A stretch of 64,000 bases of DNA, taken from the NCBI GenBank assembly GCA_963798195.1, contig CAWCSF010000006.1, forward strand, positions 372,001 through 436,000. Reading direction: 5' to 3'. The translations under genes and the position numbers were made by a program. The notes below the pieces were generated by a model. That model ran no database searches. It saw only the letters and a list, made by a program, of their open reading frames with translations, and was not told the origin of the DNA. Source of the stretch: CAVSRC01 sp963798195. GTDB taxonomy: Bacteria; Pseudomonadota; Alphaproteobacteria; Rhizobiales; Kaistiaceae. Shown here one piece after another: positions 19,601-29,123 of this stretch (position 1 is the stretch's first letter; each line of letters opens with the position of its first letter).

Positions 19601-19923
19601 ACGCCGGGGATCGGCAAGGCGCGTTCGATGCCTACAACGAGAGCGGGAGTATCGCGCGCGATATTGCCGCGCGGGACCCTGCAAACGCTCAGGCACAGAC
19701 GGATCTCGTCGTTTCACTCACCCGCGTCGCGGACGTGTCCGACGATCCGCGTCCGCTCTACAATCAGGCGCTCGAAATTCTGCGCGATCTCGATAGGGCC
19801 GGACGCCTGACCGCGGCGCAGAAGGGCTGGATCAGTTGGGTCAACGATCAGCTTGCCAAGCTGAACAAGGCTGGTGCTGACCCGGCCCCGACACAGACGG
19901 CCAAAGAGACCGTGCCGAACTAA
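16663..19923 (+). CDS. TIR - nSTAND NTPase - TM - TPR protein, copy 2
   Basis: A 1086-residue paralog of the preceding gene, starting 25 bases after it in the same direction. It has the same layout: TIR with GLGPWQVIEYYEAL (E75), P-loop GNSGVGKSS (188-196), Walker B FFLYVDQGEEL (303-313), a transmembrane helix at ~624-648 preceded by RLRRR, a shorter coiled linker, and six 48-residue repeats. It differs by a ~10-residue deletion before the membrane helix, a different linker and a polar C-terminal extension (APTQTAKETVPN). The two proteins are roughly three-quarters identical by eye, highest in the TIR and NTPase parts. They may hetero-oligomerise, or the copies may have diverged in the sensed signal. 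Confidence 0.85.
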   Translation: MVNWFLSYNSADLAVAEKLEEQLRQAAPDGNVFLAPKSLRAGGYWLPKLAEAIAEANAFVLYVGENGLGPWQVIEYYEALDKRAKQPDFPIVLVLLDGRPAPGLPFLRQLHWIVTADPVSSETVGKLRSAAGGSGGRPGELWRYTAPYRGLAAMTEADSDFFFGREQETVDVLSAMAAKRGTVALLLGNSGVGKSSLAQAGVLGALKRQAWPERAAQSQPWPIVFRESRRWSFLKMLPGVAPVTALIEPFLRTWQIDPLDPSWETRRNDWVAALTSGRASLSGLLDATERRYEELGQAKPAAFFLYVDQGEELYVRAEESQRASFSGLLRDAVADPRLYCLMSMRSDFFGALQNDSALFSVHRQINVPPLGEAALGDIVSKPPALLSARFEHDQLATDLARRAAEESARDTGALPLLSYLLDDMWTEMVRRGDGVLRLPPQAMELGGVLADRADAFLARHPDDEDRLRRLLTLKLAAVREDGEPTRRRALRSEFSDEEWRMVTDLANHPNRLLVTVAPDEGETFAEVAHEAIFKRWGKLREWIAAERGFLSWRNGLEGARRSWDAAPEADRSNALLMGLALAEAQQWLERRGGDLTAGERRFIEESRERERSEHDARERLRRRILQGTIAAMVLVTGFAAFAVFEVFEANRHRQEAETATAEAQSQKRQADRNLDAAKATVRSLVQHLAEARGTRDEMVRELLDVLSSSLKGLVAAAPGDVELLRSQSEIYNRMVDAHTTSGDVGAALAYEQQGLAIARNVFADHPDDVGLERDVSISLERLGDVKMQAGDASGALAAYLERLAFARTLLGKQPDDPHARRDLSVSLNKVGDGKFSAGDKEGALSAYEESLAVARDLAGADPVNAEAGRDVTVSLTKVGDVRIATGDFEGARTAYQESLDIRRDLSLRHPGDAMFVRDVSVSLNRLGDAKLKLGDTVGALNDYTESLELARRILSVDSGNAEARRDVSVDLNKIGDMKLDAGDRQGAFDAYNESGSIARDIAARDPANAQAQTDLVVSLTRVADVSDDPRPLYNQALEILRDLDRAGRLTAAQKGWISWVNDQLAKLNKAGADPAPTQTAKETVPN
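18835..19698 (+). repeat. Six tandem 144-bp units encoding TPR-like repeats (copy 2)
   Basis: The same 48-residue (144-base) period as copy 1, starting at RSQSEIYNRM and ending before TDLVVSL. Corresponding units of the two genes are more alike than neighbouring units within a gene. The array therefore predates the gene duplication. Confidence 0.75.
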
Positions 19924-19984
19924 TCGGTGGGTGAAGCCGGTCGCCAATCGAACCGGCGGCGCGCATCTGCTAGCCTCGGCCACC

Positions 19985-22703
19985 ATGGATGCCCGCGCCC
20001 CCGAAACGGAAACCGGCACCGGCCCGGCTGCCGAACACTCGGCTGCCACGCCGATGATGGCGCAGTATCTGGAGATAAAGGCATCCCATCCGGACAGCCT
20101 GCTTTTTTACCGGATGGGCGATTTCTACGAGATGTTCTTCGGTGACGCCGAGGTCGCGTCGCGCGCCCTCGGCATCACGCTCACCCGGCGCGGCAAGCAC
20201 CAGGGCGACGACATCCCGATGTGCGGTGTGCCCATCCACGCCGCCGACCAGTACCTGCAGAAGCTGATTGCGCTCGGCCATCGCGTCGCCGTCTGCGAAC
20301 AGACCGAGGATCCGGCCGAGGCAAAGAAGCGCGGCGCCAAGTCGGTCGTCCGCCGCAGTGTCATCCGCCTGGTCACGCCGGGCACGCTGACCGAGGACGC
20401 CCTGCTCGCGCCCGGCCGCAACAATTTCCTCGCCGCGGTCGCCCGCCAGCGCGGCGGCGCCGATGCCGCCGATGGGTTCGCCATCGCCTGGATCGACATT
20501 TCCACCGGCGAGTTCCGCATCGCGCCGAGCGACCGCGCCCGTCTGGCCGCCGACCTGGCCCGCATCGACCCGCGCGAGGTGCTGGTCGCAGATGCCGTAT
20601 TCGCCGATGCCGACATGGCCGCCTTCTGGCGCGGCTTCACGGTCGCGGTCACGCCGCTGTCGGCCGCGTTCTTCGATGGCGCCACTGCCGGCGAGCGGCT
20701 GATGGCCTACTTCGGCGTGAAGAGCCTCGACGGTTTCGGCGCCTTCGGCCGCGTCGAACTGGCGGCTGCCGCTGCTGCCCTTGCCTATGTCGAGAAAACG
20801 CAGATCGGCGCGCGTCCGCCGTTGTCGCCGCCGGTGCGCGAGGCGACCGGCGACGCCATGCTCATCGATGCCGCCACCCGCGCCAATCTCGAATTGACCG
20901 CGACGCTTTCCGGCGAGCGCCGGGGCAGCCTGATCGCCGCCATCGACCGCACCGTCACCGGCGCGGGAGCCCGTCACCTCGCGCGCCGCCTCGCTGGTCC
21001 CTCGACCGACCCGGCCGTGATCGCCGAGCGACTCGATTCCGTTGCGTGGATGCTGGCGGATTCCAGCCGGCGATCCGCTATCCGCGAGGCACTCGCCGCT
21101 GCGCCCGATCTCTCCCGCGCCCTTTCGCGGCTGACGCTCGATCGTGGCGGGCCGCGCGATCTCGCCGGCATCCGCGATGGGCTCGGCATCGCCGCCGCGG
21201 TGGGGGAACGACTGGCGGAAGACCTGCCGGCAGAACTCGCGGCTGTCGCCGAAGCGATCGCGCAGAGCCCGCAGCACCTTGCCGACCGGCTGGAAGCGGC
21301 GCTTGCCGACGACCTGCCGCATCTGAAGCGCGACGGCGGCTTCGTCCGCCCCGGCTTTCGCGCCGAACTCGACGAGGCGCGCAATCTTCGCGACGAGAGC
21401 CGGCGCGTCATTGCCGGCCTTCAGGCGGGCTATGCCGCCGATACCGACATCCGCAACCTGCGCATCAAGCACAACAATGTGCTGGGCTATTTCATCGAGG
21501 TCGGCGTCAGGCAACGCCGAGCGCATGCTGGGCGCACCGCTCAACGCGCGCTTCATCCACCGCCAGACGCTGGCGAGCGCGGTGCGTTTCACCACCACCG
21601 AGCTTGCCGACCTTGAAGCGAAGATCGCCGGCGCGGCCGATCGCGCGCTCGCCATCGAGCTTGCCGTCTTCGACGAGCTGGTCGCCGCCGTCGTCGCCGA
21701 ATCGGCGAAGCTTCAGGCGATTGCCGACGCGCTCGCCGTGCTTGATGTCTCCGCCGGCCTCGCCGAACTCGCCGGGACGGAAGACTATTGCCGCCCGACC
21801 GTCGATGGTTCGCTGGCCTTTGCCATTGCCGGCGGCCGCCATCCCGTGGTCGAGCAGGCGCTGCGCGCGGCGGGGGAGGGGCCGTTCGTGGCAAACGCGT
21901 CTGATCTTGGCGCGCGCGGCGTCGACGAGGCCGGGCGCATCTGGCTGGTCACCGGACCGAACATGGCGGGCAAGTCGACCTTCCTGCGCCAGAACGCGCT
22001 GATCGCCATTCTGGCGCAGATCGGATCCTACGTGCCGGCGCAGTCGGCCCATATCGGCGTCGTCGATCGTCTGTTCAGCCGCGTCGGCGCCGCGGACGAT
22101 CTTGCGCGCGGCCGCTCCACCTTCATGGTCGAGATGATCGAGACCGCCGCCATCCTCAATCAGGCGGGACCGCACGCGCTGGTCATCCTCGACGAGATCG
22201 GCCGCGGCACCGCCACCTTCGACGGTCTCTCCATCGCCTGGGCCGCGGTCGAGCACCTGCATGAGGTCAATCGCTCGCGGGCGCTCTTCGCCACGCACTA
22301 TCACGAGCTGACCGCGCTGGCGCACCGCCTGCCACGGCTGGAGAACGTCACCGTCCGCGTCAAGGAATGGAAGGGCGACGTCGTCTTTCTGCACGAGATC
22401 GCGCCGGGCTCCGCCGACCGCTCCTACGGCATCCAGGTCGCGCGCCTCGCCGGCCTGCCGCCGGCGGTTGTCGCGCGCGCGCGCGAAGTGCTGGAGCAAC
22501 TCGAGGAGACTGACCGCAAGTCCCCGGCCCACGCGCTGATCGACGACCTGCCGCTGTTCTCTGCCGCGCGGCCTGCCGAGCCGAAGCAGGCCGATCCGCT
22601 GACCGAAATGCTCGATGCGATCGCGCCCGACGAACTCAGCCCGCGCGACGCGCTGGAGGCGCTCTACCGGCTGAAGGCCGCCGCGGCCAAGCGTCGCGAA
22701 TAG
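19985..22703 (+). CDS. mutS: DNA mismatch repair protein MutS (+1 shift as written)
   Basis: Recognises mismatches and small loops and recruits MutL. The N-terminal mismatch-binding domain has the Phe-x-Glu motif region FYRMGDFYEMFFGDAE. The connector, lever and clamp domains follow. The ATPase has Walker A GPNMAGKSTFLRQ, the STFMVEM signature, Walker B LVILDEIGRGTATFDG and ATHYHEL. The frame is broken near 21507. The sequence GYFIEVGV and the next segment, GNAERMLGAPLNARFIH, are in different frames. Deleting one T gives EVGAGNAERML, as expected for the family. The restored length is about 905 residues. Start ATG at 19985. Confidence 0.95.
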
Positions 22704-22724
22704 ACCGTCGATGCGAGGGTTGAA

Positions 22725-22904
22725 ATGACCCCGATGGTCTCCACGTTCCCGGACATGTCACTCTCGATGTGGATTGCCATCGGTATTGCCTTGGGCGTCG
22801 GAATCGGCGGAGCCATGGACAATGTCGCGCTCGGTATCGGTATAGGCGTTGCTTTCGGCGCCGCGATGAGCGCGTTCGGCCGTGGTCGCGGCGGCAGCTC
22901 CTGA
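22725..22904 (+). CDS. Small Gly-rich membrane protein (59 residues)
   Basis: ATG at 22725, preceded by GAGGGTTGAA, stop at 22902-22904. A single long glycine-zipper hydrophobic stretch (MWIAIGIALGVGIGGAMDN, VALGIGIGVAFGAAMSAF) ends in a basic GRGRGGSS tail. Very similar short AIGIAxGVxxGxAMDN proteins are widespread in bacteria and unnamed. It probably forms one or two membrane helices. It lies between mutS and the beta-glucosidase. Confidence 0.65.
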   Translation: MTPMVSTFPDMSLSMWIAIGIALGVGIGGAMDNVALGIGIGVAFGAAMSAFGRGRGGSS

Positions 22905-22988
22905 GCAGGTTCCGGCCGCACCGTTCCCCGTGGTATTGCGAGTTACCGTGGGGCCCGCAGATGGCCCTGACAGCGGGGAGACGTGGTC

Positions 22989-24381
22989 ATGGCCGAGAAA
23001 CCGGCGTTTCTTTGGGGCGCGGCCAGCGCCGCGTACCAGGTCGAAGGCGGCTGGGACCAGGGCGGCCGTGGCCTCTCGAAGTGGGACGTCTACACCAACG
23101 AGTGGCACATCACCCTGCCGACCACGGGCAAGGTCGAGACCGCCAACGTCTCCATCAACGCTTACGACCGCGACCAGTACCTCAAGGACATCGCGCTGAT
23201 GCGCGACCTCGGGCTGAACGCCTACCGCTTCTCCACGTCATGGCCGCGCATCCTTCCCGAGGGCACCGGCAAGGTGAACAAGGTCGGCATCGACTATTAC
23301 TCCCGCCTGGTCGACGATCTCCTCGCCGCCGGCATCAAGCCGCTGGTCACGCTCTACCACTGGGATTTCCCGTGGGTGCTGCAGGAGAAGGGCGGCTTCC
23401 ATAATCGCGATGTGGTCGGCTGGTTCGCCGATTACGCCGCCACCGTCTTCGCCGCGCTGGGCGACCGGGTCGATACGTTCATCACCATGAACGAGCCCTT
23501 CATCGACCTCTTCCTGATGGACCTCATCGCCGAGAACGTCCGCCACCGGAAGGAGCCGGTGCGCTTCACCACCGAGCAGTTCCGCCGTCAGGTGCCGGCG
23601 CTCCACAATCTCTTCCTCGCCAGCGCCGCCGGTGTCGGCGCGTATCGGGCGAGCGGGAAGAAGGGCATGGTCGGCATCGCCGTCCCGCTGGCGCCGACGA
23701 GCCCGCTCGATCCGGACAGCAAGGCCGATATCGCCGCCGCCCGGTCCTGGGACCTGCTGTTCAACCGCTGGCCCCTCGACGCGGCGATCAAGGGCATCGT
23801 CGCCGATGACGTGATGGCCGTGCTGCACGAACTCGACCCGGCGTTCTCCGTGTCCGATGCAGATCGCAAGGCGCTCGCCGCCAACACGGTCGATTTCGTC
23901 GGCGTCAATTTCTATTCGCCCTGCTTCGTCCGCCACAACGACGCCTATCCGCTGGGCGCCGAGGCGAACATCAACACCGACGCGGTTCAGGCGTTCAACG
24001 GCCCGGTTCGCCCCGACGCGCTCCATGCGATCTCTCATGCGCCTGCACGACGAATACGGCGATCCGCCCATCTTCATCACCGAGAACGGCGCCGGCTTCG
24101 GCCCGAAGGACGAGGTGATGGCCGACGGCATGGTCAGGGATCCGCTCCGCGCCGATTACATCGCCCGCCATATCGAGGCGATGCTGCGCGCCCGCCGCGA
24201 CGGCGCCGACGTGCGCGGCTACATGGAGTGGTGCCCCTTCGACAATTTCGAATGGTTCCGCGGCTACGACACGCGCTTCGGCATGGTCCACGTCGATTTC
24301 GACACCCAGAAGCGCACGCCCAAGCAGAGTTTCCACACCTACCGAGACATCATCGCGCGCAACCGGGCGGCGGGGATCTAG
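22989..24381 (+). CDS. GH1 family beta-glucosidase (+1 shift as written)
   Basis: A glycoside hydrolase family 1 retaining enzyme that cleaves beta-linked glucose or related sugars. FLWGAASAAYQVEGG is the N-terminal signature. The acid/base glutamate is in TMNEPF (about residue 170) and the nucleophile glutamate in ITENGAG. EWCPFDNFEWFRGYDTRFGM is the C-terminal aglycone/Trp motif. The frame shifts near 24031-24034. DALHAI and LMRLHDEYGDPPIFITENG are in different frames, and removing one base joins them. Without it the nucleophile is lost. No signal peptide, so cytoplasmic. I chose the ATG at 22989 over GTG at 22983 for its spacing to GGGGAG. It separates mutS from glnD. Confidence 0.85.
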
Positions 24382-24470
24382 GCAACGCCCATGCTGGTAG
24401 GCCGGCCGTGGCGCCCGCGGCGGTTTACCGCTAGGGTCTGCGCCAACGAATCCCGTAAATTGCGAGTTCC

Positions 24471-27266
24471 ATGAACAAAGCGCTTGCCGCCTCCAAAGCC
24501 CTTGATGGCGCGGCTCTCCGCGACGAACTGATCGCGCTTGCCGGCAAGCCGGGAGCGCTCGCCGGCAAGGCCCGGGCGGCCATCGTGGAGCGCCTCAAGG
24601 CCGTGATGGCCGAGGGCCGCGCCGACGCGGAGGCGCGGCTGAAGGCGGATGGCAAGGGCTCCGTCTGCGCCGCCCGCCTGTCCGATCTTCAGGACGCCAT
24701 CATCCAGGGCATTTATGGCCTTGCCGTTGACCACGTGTACTGGACAGCGGTGCCGAGCAATGCGGAGCGCATGGCGGTGGTCGCCGTCGGCGGCTACGGC
24801 CGCGGCACGCTGGCGCCAGGGTCCGACGTCGATCTGCTCTTCCTGCTGCCCTACAAGCAGACGCCGTGGGGCGAGAGCGTCGTCGAGTTCATCCTCTACA
24901 TGCTGTGGGACCTCAGCCTTACCGTCGGCCACGCCACGCGTAGCGTCGACGAATGTATCCGCCTGTCGCGCTCCGACATGACCATCCGCACCGCGGTGCT
25001 GGAGGCGCGCTTCATCTGGGGCGACCGCGAGCTTTACGAGTCGCTGGTCACCCGCTTCGACACGCAGGTGGTCAAGGGCACCGGGCCGGAGTTCATCGCC
25101 GCCAAGCTCGCCGAGCGCGACCAGCGCCACCGCCAGCAGGGCGCGACGCGCTATCTCGTCGAGCCCAACGTCAAGGAAGGCAAGGGCGGCCTCCGCGACC
25201 TGCACACGCTGTTCTGGATCGCGAAGTATTTCTATCGCGTCCGCGCCCGCGACGATCTGGTCAAGGCCGGCGTCTTCTCGCGCGCCGAGCTGCGCCTCTT
25301 CCGCAAGGCCGAGGATTTCCTCTGGGCCGTGCGCTGCCATCTGCACTTCCTCACCGGCCGCGCCGAGGAGCGCCTGTCCTTCGACGTCCAGCGCGAGATG
25401 GCCCGCCGTCTCGGCTACACCGCGCATCCGGGCCTGAAGGATGTCGAGCGTTTCATGAAGCACTACTTCCTGATCGCCAAGGATGTCGGCGATCTGACGC
25501 GCATCTTCTGCGCGGCGCTGGAGGAGCATCACGGCAAGCCGGCGCCGGTGCTCAACCGCATCTTCGGCGGGCCGGCGCGCCGCCGCCGCAAGATTCCGGG
25601 CTCGACCGATTTCATCGTCGACAACGACCGCATCAACGTCGCCGACGACACCGTGTTCGCGCGCGACCCGGTCAACCTCATCCGCCTGTTCCACCTGGCG
25701 GACCGCTACGACCTCGCCTTCCACCCGGACGCGATGCAGTTGATCGCGCGTTCGCTGAGCGTGATCGACGCCAGGCTGCGCGACGACGCGGAGGCCAACC
25801 GGCTGTTCGTCGAAGTCCTCACCTCGCGGCGCAATCCCGAAGCGGTGCTCCGCCGCATGAACGAGACCGGCGTGCTCGGCAAGTTCATTCCGGATTTCGG
25901 CAAGATCGTCGCGATGATGCAGTTCAACATGTACCACCACTACACGGTGGACGAGCATCTCATCCAGGCGATCGGCGTGATGGCCGAGATCGAGCGCGGC
26001 GATCTCGCCGATGCCCATCCGCTCGCCAACGAGATCATGGCCAACATCCAGGACCGCACGGCGCTCTACGTCGCGCTGCTGCTCCACGACATCGCCAAGG
26101 GCCGACCGGAAGATCACTCCATCGCCGGCGCGCGCGTCGCCCGGCGGCTATGTCCGCGCCTCGGCCTCGACCGGGCGCAGACCGAGACGGTCGCCTGGCT
26201 GGTCGAGCAGCACCTGACCATGAGCATCATCGCCCAGTCGCGCGATCTCAACGACCGCAAGACCATCCTTGATTTCGCCGCCATCGTGCAGTCGCTGGAG
26301 CGGCTGAAGATGCTGCTGGTGCTGACCGTCGCGGATATCAAGGCGGTCGGTCCGGGCGTCTGGAATGGCTGGAAAGGCCAGCTTTTGCGCACGCTCTACT
26401 ACGAGACGGAGCCGGTGGTGACCGGCGGCCACAGTCAGGTGAGCCGCGACAAGCGCGTCTCCGCCGCCCGCGACGAGCTGGCCGAGGCGCTTGCCGAGTG
26501 GCCGGCAAAGGAGCGCGCCGCCTATCTCAAGCGCCACTATCCGGCCTACTGGCTGCGCGTCGATCTTGCCCACAAGCTCGAGCATGCGAAACTCATCCGC
26601 GATACCGACAAGGCAAACCGCACGCTCGCCACCTCGACCGCGGCGCATGCCTTCGAGGGCATCACCGAGATCACCGTCTTCGCGCCGGACCATCCGCGGC
26701 TGCTGTCGATCATCGCCGGCGCGTGCACGGGCGCCGGCGCCGATATCGTCGACGCGCAGATCTTCACCACCACCGACGGACGCGCGCTCGATTCCATTTC
26801 GATCCATCGCGAGTTCGACGACGAGGCCGACGAGTTGCGCCGCGCCCGGCGTATCGGCGATCTCATCGAGCAGGCGCTGTCCGGAACGGTGCGCATGCCC
26901 GAGATCGTCGCGCGGAAGTCCCAGCGCCGCGCGCGCATCGGCGCGTTCTCTCTGGAGACGTCGATCCTCATCGACAATTCCTGGTCGAACCAGTTCACCG
27001 TCATCGAGGCGTCGGGGCTCGATCGGCCCGGCCTGCTCTACGACCTGACGCGGGCGATCTCCGACCTCAACCTCAACATCGCCTCGGCGCATATCGGCAC
27101 CTTCGGCGAGCGCGCGGTGGACGTGTTCTATGTGACCGATCTCCTTGGCCACAAGATCGCCAATGCCAGCCGCGAGGCGGCGATCCGCCGCCGTCTCCGC
27201 GCCGCCTTTGACGGCGAGGCGGCCAAGACCGAACCGCCCCGCGCCAAGAAGCGCGAGCCGGCGTAG
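24471..27266 (+). CDS. glnD: [Protein-PII] uridylyltransferase / uridylyl-removing enzyme
   Basis: A 931-residue bifunctional nitrogen sensor that uridylylates PII under nitrogen limitation and deuridylylates it when glutamine is high. The nucleotidyltransferase domain has GGYGRGTLAPGSDVDLLFLLP near residue 108. A helical linker precedes the HD domain (HHYTVDEHLIQAIG; LLHDIAKGRPEDHS). Two C-terminal ACT domains bind glutamine (ITVFAPDHPRLLSIIAG; FTVIEASGLDRPGLLYDL). The length is normal and the frame uninterrupted. Its place before murJ is the standard order in Hyphomicrobiales. Confidence 0.97.
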   Translation: MNKALAASKALDGAALRDELIALAGKPGALAGKARAAIVERLKAVMAEGRADAEARLKADGKGSVCAARLSDLQDAIIQGIYGLAVDHVYWTAVPSNAERMAVVAVGGYGRGTLAPGSDVDLLFLLPYKQTPWGESVVEFILYMLWDLSLTVGHATRSVDECIRLSRSDMTIRTAVLEARFIWGDRELYESLVTRFDTQVVKGTGPEFIAAKLAERDQRHRQQGATRYLVEPNVKEGKGGLRDLHTLFWIAKYFYRVRARDDLVKAGVFSRAELRLFRKAEDFLWAVRCHLHFLTGRAEERLSFDVQREMARRLGYTAHPGLKDVERFMKHYFLIAKDVGDLTRIFCAALEEHHGKPAPVLNRIFGGPARRRRKIPGSTDFIVDNDRINVADDTVFARDPVNLIRLFHLADRYDLAFHPDAMQLIARSLSVIDARLRDDAEANRLFVEVLTSRRNPEAVLRRMNETGVLGKFIPDFGKIVAMMQFNMYHHYTVDEHLIQAIGVMAEIERGDLADAHPLANEIMANIQDRTALYVALLLHDIAKGRPEDHSIAGARVARRLCPRLGLDRAQTETVAWLVEQHLTMSIIAQSRDLNDRKTILDFAAIVQSLERLKMLLVLTVADIKAVGPGVWNGWKGQLLRTLYYETEPVVTGGHSQVSRDKRVSAARDELAEALAEWPAKERAAYLKRHYPAYWLRVDLAHKLEHAKLIRDTDKANRTLATSTAAHAFEGITEITVFAPDHPRLLSIIAGACTGAGADIVDAQIFTTTDGRALDSISIHREFDDEADELRRARRIGDLIEQALSGTVRMPEIVARKSQRRARIGAFSLETSILIDNSWSNQFTVIEASGLDRPGLLYDLTRAISDLNLNIASAHIGTFGERAVDVFYVTDLLGHKIANASREAAIRRRLRAAFDGEAAKTEPPRAKKREPA

Positions 27267-27297
27267 CTGGGGTGGCAATGCACATTTCCACACGCGC

Positions 27298-27467
27298 ATC
27301 TCCCCCCTTGCGGGGGAGAACAGCGGAGCCCGATTTTCGCGAAGCGGAAATCGCTGGCGAAGCTAAGAGGGGGTTCGTGGCACGGTGCCCTTACCCCCCT
27401 CTGGCTTTGCTAACGTCTCGCTGCGCGAGCCGTAAGCGTCGCCATCTCCCCCGCAAGGGGGGAGAGA
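27298..27467. repeat. RIME-like palindromic intergenic element between glnD and murJ
   Basis: Outer arms of 21 bases, TCTCCCCCCTTGCGGGGGAG plus A (from 27299) and its reverse complement (ending near 27465), flank a second pair of imperfect arms (GCTAAGAGGGGG near 27362 and CCCCCCTCTGGC near 27394). Each outer arm is itself nearly self-complementary. The sequence and nested structure resemble rhizobial intergenic mosaic (RIME-type) elements. It fills most of the 232-base gap. No coding potential. Confidence 0.65.
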
Positions 27468-27498
27468 GGCGATCTCCCATCGCTTTTGGCGTCACCCC

Positions 27499-29057
27499 AT
27501 GTCGCTGCTAAGGAACTTCGCCACCGTCGGCGGCGCCACCGCGTCCAGCCGCGTGCTCGGCTTCGTGCGCGACATGTTCATCGCCGCGGCGCTGGGCACC
27601 GGGCCGGTCGCCGACGCGTTCTTCGTCGCGTTCCGCTTTCCCAACCTCTTCCGTCGCCTGTTCGCCGAGGGCGCGTTCAACTCGGCCTTCGTGCCGCTGT
27701 TCGCCAAGTCGCTGGAAGGCGAGGGCGAGGCCGAGGCGAAGCGCTTCGGCGAGGAGGCGCTGAGCGCGCTGCTGACCGCGCTGCTGATCGTCACGGCGAT
27801 CATCGAAATCGCCATGCCGCTGTTCATGTTCGTCCTGGCGCCGGGCTTCTCCGCCGACCCGGCGAAGTTCGACCTGACCGTCCTGCTCACGCGCATCGCC
27901 TTCCCCTATCTGACGCTGGTCTCGCTGGTGGCGCTCTACAGCGGCGTGCTCAACGCGCGCGGCAAGTTCGCCGCCGCCGCCTTCGCCCCGGCGCTGCTCA
28001 ACGTCGTGCTCGTCGCGCGTGCTGATGGCGATTTTCTGGTTCGGCGATGCCGGTGCGCCGCAGGCCGGCATCTGGCTGGCCTGGGGCACGCTGATCGGCG
28101 GCATCGCCCAGCTTGCCGTCGTCGTCTGGGCGGCGGCGCGCAACGGCATGTTGCTTCGCCTCGTCCGCCCGCGGCTCAACCCACGCGTCAAGCGCCTCGC
28201 GGCGCTGGCCTTCCCCGGCGTGCTCGCCGGCGGCGTCACCCAGATCAATATCGTCGTCGGCACCATGATCGCATCGCTGGCGCCGGGCGCGGTGTCGTAT
28301 CTCTACTACGCCGACCGCATCTACCAGCTGCCGCTCGGCATCGTCGGCATCGCCATCGGCATCGTGCTGTTGCCCGACCTGTCGCGCCAGCTTCGCGCCG
28401 GCCGCGAAGACCTTGTCGGCCATACCCAGAACCGTGCGCTCGAGTTCGCCATGGCGCTTACCCTGCCGGCGTCGATCGCGCTGATGGTGATGGCCGATCC
28501 GATCATCGCCTTGCTCTATCAGCGCGGCAGCTTCAACGCTGCCGCCACCGACGCGACGGCCGCGGCGCTGGCCGCCTTTTCCGCCGGCCTGCCGGCGTTC
28601 GTCCTGGTCAAGGTGTTCTCGCCGGGTTTCTTCGCCCGCGAGGATACGCGCACGCCGATGTGGTTCGCCGCCGTCGCCGTTGCGGTCAACGTCGTCGTCT
28701 CGCTGGCGCTGTTTCCATTCCTCGCCCATGTCGGCATCGCCATCGCCACCTCGTTGGCCGGCTGGGTCAATACGGCGCTGCTCGTCTGGACGCTCCATCG
28801 CCGCGGCCATTTCACGCTGGATGCGCTGCTGCTCAGGCGCGTGCCGCTGCTGGCGCTGGCCTCGCTGCTCATGGGCGGCTGCCTCTACGTCGCGCTCCGG
28901 CTGCTGGCGACCCAGCTCGCCGATCCGCTTCTTCTTGTCCGGGCCGTCACTGTGGCGGCGCTGGTCACCGGCGGCGTCATCGTTTTCGCCGCTGTTCTGC
29001 CAGCTCACCGGCGTCGTCGATTTCCGCCGGGCCATCCGCCGGCCGAGCCGCGCCTGA
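27499..29057 (+). CDS. murJ: Lipid II flippase MurJ/MviN (two +1 shifts as written)
   Basis: A polytopic MOP-superfamily flippase that moves lipid II across the inner membrane for peptidoglycan synthesis. The N-terminal signature LRNFATVGGATASSRVLGFVRDMFIAAALG is intact. RFPNLFRRLFAEGAFNSAFVPLF and the GxVSYLYYADRIYQLPLGIVGIAIG core are typical. Two single-base insertions disrupt it. Near 28014-28018, LLNVVLV and VLMAIFWFG fall in different frames. Near 28993-28996, VIVFAA and CQLTGVVDFRRAIRR do so, and the normal stop at 29055-29057 is reached only after the second correction. The restored protein is about 518 residues with ~14 helices. Confidence 0.92.
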
Positions 29058-29123
29058 TCCCCTTGCGCCCCTCGCCCTGCTCCGCCATAACGCGCCCCGC
29101 CGCCGCCTGAGGGAAGCCCCGCA

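Noticed and set aside
16624..19617. 997-codon open frame antisense to TIR-nSTAND copy 2 (and a 661-codon one at 13866-15851 against copy 1)
   Set aside because: Mirror frames of GC-rich coding sequence. Their translations are low-complexity Arg/Gly/Val/Leu with no family features, and the sense genes are clearly real.
15573..19698. 144-bp periodicity as a CRISPR or satellite array
   Set aside because: Units are coding, diverged, in frame and without unique spacers. They are protein repeats.
13284..19923. TIR-nSTAND pair as part of a mobile element or prophage
   Set aside because: No integrase, transposase, terminal repeats, tRNA or att-like duplications at the borders. Base composition and codon use by eye match the neighbours.
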